A stretch of DNA of 60,464 nucleotides from Oscillospiraceae bacterium (GTDB lineage: Bacteria > Bacillota > Clostridia > Oscillospirales > Ruminococcaceae): assembly GCA_017399625.1 (NCBI GenBank), contig JAFQBT010000096.1, positions 1 to 60,464 of the forward strand, read 5' to 3'. The stretch's first letter is position 1, and the number at the start of each line of letters is the position of its first letter. A model generated the notes under the pieces. The model ran no database searches. It was not told the origin of the DNA and saw only the letters and a program-made list of their open reading frames with translations. A program made the translations under genes and the position numbers. Positions 58,066 to 60,464 of the stretch are shown one piece after another.

Positions 58066-58482
58066 ATGATCAAACTTATCCTTGGCCTCAAAGGCTCCGG
58101 CAAAACCAAATATCTCATCGACAGCATCGACGAAGCAGTAAAAACCAGCAACGGCTGCGTAGTAGCCATTGAAAGAGGCGCAACCCTTCGTTTTGACCTC
58201 AGCCACGATGTTCGTCTTATCGATATCGATGAATACGATATTACCGATTTCAACTCTTTCTACGGTTTCCTTTCCGGCCTTATCGCAGGCAACTATGACA
58301 TCAGCCACATCTTTGTTGATGCAACCTTCAAAATCGGCGGCCGTGACTATGATGCATTCGCAAAAATGACCGATAAACTCAAAAGACTTTGCGATGATTC
58401 CGACATCACCATGACCTTCACCGCTTCCTGCGAAAAAGAGGATCTTCCCGAAAGAACCCACAAATACATCGTCGAAAGATAA
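58066..58482 (+). CDS. Small P-loop protein of unknown function
   Basis: 138 residues from ATG 58066 (AGGGAG upstream). Walker A is 'GLKGSGKT' at 7-14; a Walker B-like 'ISHIFVDATF' lies near 85-94. Beyond that the fold is a small RecA-like or nucleotide-kinase-like unit. Similar short proteins are sometimes labelled PilT-like, but no pilus motif is present. Codons are strongly biased (Ile ATC, Phe TTC), so it may be highly expressed. It lies 61 bases after pgi. Confidence 0.8.
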   Translation: MIKLILGLKGSGKTKYLIDSIDEAVKTSNGCVVAIERGATLRFDLSHDVRLIDIDEYDITDFNSFYGFLSGLIAGNYDISHIFVDATFKIGGRDYDAFAKMTDKLKRLCDDSDITMTFTASCEKEDLPERTHKYIVER

Positions 58483-58493
58483 TCAAAAAAGCA

Positions 58494-58533
58494 AAAAAAG
58501 CGCAGTCCACCAACGGTGGATTGCGCTTTTTTT
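58494..58533 (+). terminator. Rho-independent terminator
   Basis: AAAAAGCGCAGTCCACC folds with GGTGGATTGCGCTTTTT over 17 bp (one G-U). Confidence 0.93.
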
Positions 58534-58549
58534 GTATATAGGATATAAT
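58521..58549 (+). promoter_or_regulatory. Promoter of the Xre/membrane regulator, overlapping the terminator
   Basis: TTGCGC (58521-58526), 17 bp, TATAAT (58544-58549). The -35 sits inside the descending arm of the preceding terminator. Confidence 0.55.
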
Positions 58550-58573
58550 TCTGGCAGAAAAGGCGGTGCTTTT

Positions 58574-59299
58574 ATGACTAAAGACGAACTCGGAAAATTC
58601 ATTGCGGAAAACCGCAGGGCTCTTGGAATGACCCAGGAAGAATTGGCGCAGAAGCTTTTTGTCACAAACAAAGCCGTTTCAAAATGGGAAAAAGGCCAGA
58701 GCTTTCCGGATATCGCAATGTTTGAACCTTTGGCGGAAGCTCTTGGAGTTTCGGTTGCGGAACTTTTTGCCGGAGAAAAAGAGGCGGAGGAAGAAATATC
58801 GGTAAAAGAGGTTATCGGACTTTCCCGCGAAGTGATAAGAAAATATAAAACAAGGCTCACCGCGGCAATGATTGCGCTTGCGCTTATTGCTTTCTGCGCA
58901 GGTTGTTATATCTGGGCGGAAATTGAAAGCCGGATGAATTTTGATTACGTTTACTGGCACGGCTGGTATTGGATTGTTACCAACGAATACCAAAGCGAAA
59001 ACCGGGATTGGAAACTTGGCGAACAGGTTGGAACAGTTCGCGAAGCCGGCTGGCGAAATAAAAATAACCTTGGCGGTGATTCAAACTGCGCCGAACCAGG
59101 AAGCGGAATTTATACAGTAATAAACAAAGACGGAACGCTCTATGAGGACGGCGCAACCCTTGCGGTAAAAGTCCGGGGGAAATATCGGATTGCAAGGGTT
59201 TTTTATGAAGACCGTTCAGATATGGAAAAATTCCATGACGTGAACATAAAAAAAGACGCCCTTGAAAAAGGTTTTACCAGGCTTGATGATTTTTATTGA
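58574..59299 (+). CDS. Xre-family HTH regulator with a membrane anchor
   Basis: 241 residues from ATG 58574 (AAGGCGGTG upstream). The Cro/C1 HTH at 1-65 includes 'LGMTQEELAQKLFVTNKAVS' and 'LGVSVAELFAG'. One membrane helix (about 97-118, 'AAMIALALIAFCAGCYIWAE') and a 120-residue extracellular domain follow. The layout resembles membrane-bound regulators that respond to envelope conditions. The ligand is unknown. It is unlike the mini-Xre proteins of the island. Confidence 0.85.
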   Translation: MTKDELGKFIAENRRALGMTQEELAQKLFVTNKAVSKWEKGQSFPDIAMFEPLAEALGVSVAELFAGEKEAEEEISVKEVIGLSREVIRKYKTRLTAAMIALALIAFCAGCYIWAEIESRMNFDYVYWHGWYWIVTNEYQSENRDWKLGEQVGTVREAGWRNKNNLGGDSNCAEPGSGIYTVINKDGTLYEDGATLAVKVRGKYRIARVFYEDRSDMEKFHDVNIKKDALEKGFTRLDDFY

Positions 59300-59312
59300 C
59301 GAATATAATAAA

Positions 59313-59350
59313 AAACGCCTCCGTATATTTTTGCGGAGGTGTTTTTTATG
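59313..59350 (+). terminator. Terminator hairpin that contains the ddh ribosome-binding site
   Basis: AAACGCCTCCG (59313-59323) pairs with CGGAGGTGTTT (59334-59344) over 11 bp (one G-U), followed by T residues and then the ATG of ddh. The descending arm is the GGAGGTG RBS. The same DNA therefore ends the upstream transcript and can hide the RBS of the next gene. Confidence 0.8.
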
Positions 59351-60211
59351 AAAAAAATTGCGGTAATCGGCGCGGGAAATATCGGAAAAGCGGCGGCAAA
59401 ATCCGTTCTGGAATCCCCGGATATGGAACTTTGCGGATTCGTGCGCAGAAACGGAGAACCGGTTTCCGGTTTTGAAAAAATCCCCGCGGCAAAAAGCGCT
59501 TTTGATTTGCCGGAAAAACCGGACGGAGCGATAATCTGCCTTCCGTCAAGACTGGCTGAACCGGCGGAAAAGGAGCTTCTGGAAGCGGGAGTTTTTACTG
59601 CCGACTGTTTTGATATACACGAGGAACTTCCGGCTCTGCGCCGGAGGCTTTCTGTTTCCGCAAAAAAAGGCGGAGTTTCCGCCATAACCGGAGCGGGCTG
59701 GGATCCGGGACTGGATTCGGTTATCCGGATTCTTGTTTCCCTTACGATGCCGGAAGGGGAGATGTTCACAAATTTCGGTCCTGGAATGAGCATGGGACAT
59801 TCCGCCGCGGTAAAGGCTATTCCCGGAGTTGCGGAGGCGGTTTCACTGACTTTGCCCCTTGGAAAAGGAAAACATTTCCGGAAAATCTATGCGGTGCTCA
59901 GACCCGGAGCAGACAAATCGGCGGTTGAGCACGCAATTTTATCCGACGGATATTTTGAGCACGACGGGTGCTCGGTGGAATTTGCCGAAGATATTCTGCC
60001 CTTCATCAACACTTCGCACGGGGTGGAAATCGAAAGCACCGCCGGGAACCGGAAAATCAATTTCCGGATGCGCATCGATAATCCGATGGCGACCGCAAAT
60101 ATTCTTGCTGCGGCAATGCGTGCGGCTTTCCTTCAAAACCCCGGCGCATATTTCCTTCCGGAAATTCCGCCCTGCGATTTATCTGCAGAAGGATGGAAGG
60201 CATTTTTATAA
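59348..60211 (+). CDS. ddh: meso-Diaminopimelate dehydrogenase
   Basis: 287 residues from ATG 59348. The N-terminal Rossmann motif 'IAVIGAGNIGKAAAKSV' binds NADP(H). 'GAGWDPGLDSVIRIL', 'GPGMSMGHSAAVKAIPGV' and the dimer/substrate region 'HFRKIYAVL' are typical of the family. It forms meso-DAP directly from tetrahydrodipicolinate, feeding lysine and peptidoglycan synthesis. Its RBS lies in the terminator arm described above. Confidence 0.92.
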   Translation: MKKIAVIGAGNIGKAAAKSVLESPDMELCGFVRRNGEPVSGFEKIPAAKSAFDLPEKPDGAIICLPSRLAEPAEKELLEAGVFTADCFDIHEELPALRRRLSVSAKKGGVSAITGAGWDPGLDSVIRILVSLTMPEGEMFTNFGPGMSMGHSAAVKAIPGVAEAVSLTLPLGKGKHFRKIYAVLRPGADKSAVEHAILSDGYFEHDGCSVEFAEDILPFINTSHGVEIESTAGNRKINFRMRIDNPMATANILAAAMRAAFLQNPGAYFLPEIPPCDLSAEGWKAFL

Positions 60212-60212
60212 G

Positions 60213-60464
60213 CCTTCCCCTTGAGGAGACTCCCCTGTTAGGGGAGATGTCTGCGCAGCAGACAGAGGGGTCTGCCGTCTGCGGCTGAGCAAAAGGTGGC
60301 ATTTGCAAAGCAAATGACGGATGAGGTGTTGTTTTAATATAACGCCGCTGCTGCGCAATGCGGCTACACCTCATCAGTCAGCTGCGCTGACAGCTTCTCC
60401 GGCAGTAATTGTCATCCGCTCGCTTCGCTTGCGGGACAATCTTGCGTGGGTGTTGTTAACCAAA
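60213..60464 (+). repeat. Cluster of nested and inverted palindromic repeats running off the window
   Basis: The sequence begins with CCTTCCCCTTGAG (family 1), is interrupted by a second palindrome (ACTCCCCTGTTAGGGGAG and TGTCTGCGCAGCAGACAG), then resumes with AGGTGGC and ATTTGCAAAGCAAAT, and ends GGATGAGGTG (near 60330). An inverted copy starts at about 60364 (CTACACCTCATCAG, CAGCTGCGCTGACAGC). GCTCGCTTCGCTTGC lies further on. No gene is seen here. Confidence 0.75.

Noticed and set aside
56655-58253. Minus-strand open frame (532 codons) over pgi
   Set aside because: It covers pgi and the P-loop gene antisense and has no domain signature.

Overview
The window comes from a Gram-positive, endospore-forming clostridium, most likely an Oscillospiraceae/Ruminococcaceae-like gut bacterium. 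This is inferred from four things: a 26-codon spoVM, a type I dockerin on a secreted protein, a PASTA-domain serine/threonine kinase with its PP2C phosphatase, and strong GGAGG ribosome binding sites with some TTG/GTG starts. Almost every gene lies on the plus strand. The only minus-strand genes I support are spoVM and a 50-codon membrane protein before it.

Layout: 1-291 holds the end of an RNA cluster (tRNA-Lys, tRNA-Glu, 5S rRNA, terminator). 339-1876 is a three-gene operon (GNAT acetyltransferase, Nudix hydrolase, methyltransferase). 2010-36711 is a 35-kb envelope-sensing island. It has an ECF sigma factor with a membrane-anchored putative anti-sigma, 18 predicted lipoproteins, two BlaI-type repressor/M56 (BlaR1-like) protease pairs with very large non-penicillin-binding extracellular parts, two mini Xre repressors and two paralogous small membrane proteins. 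36850-51741 is housekeeping: a divergent GyrB-like topoisomerase subunit, priA, def, fmt, a membrane Zn-protease, rsmB, rlmN, a 61-codon small ORF, prpC, prkC, rsgA, a MATE exporter and pyrophosphatase. 51837-60211 holds a dockerin protein, the spoVM pair, a D,D-carboxypeptidase, pgi, a small P-loop protein, an Xre/membrane regulator and a meso-diaminopimelate dehydrogenase. 60213 to the end is a cluster of nested, inverted palindromic repeats.

The island is the most unusual part. Its lipoproteins form two series whose signal peptides and 5' DNA are almost identical while the exported parts differ: Ig-like domains, Asp-box or other propeller-like folds, PstS-like ligand-binding domains with an RsiV-like tail, and unknown repeats. 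Some of the same domains are fused to the outside of the two M56 proteases: the Ig-like domain and an 'NP.TGG' repeat in the first, and probably a propeller-like region in the second. Regulatory DNA is well preserved. BlaI-1 has three dyads placed exactly on a consensus promoter. BlaI-2 has a different dyad on its own promoter. Four sites resembling ECF promoters (TG[A/C]A[A/G]C, 15-16 bp, N-[C/G]-N-ACT) precede the sigma gene itself, a small membrane protein, an Xre gene and a lipoprotein gene. I infer a network in which one ECF sigma and two proteolysis-triggered repressors control a changing repertoire of surface lipoproteins. Its ligand is unknown.
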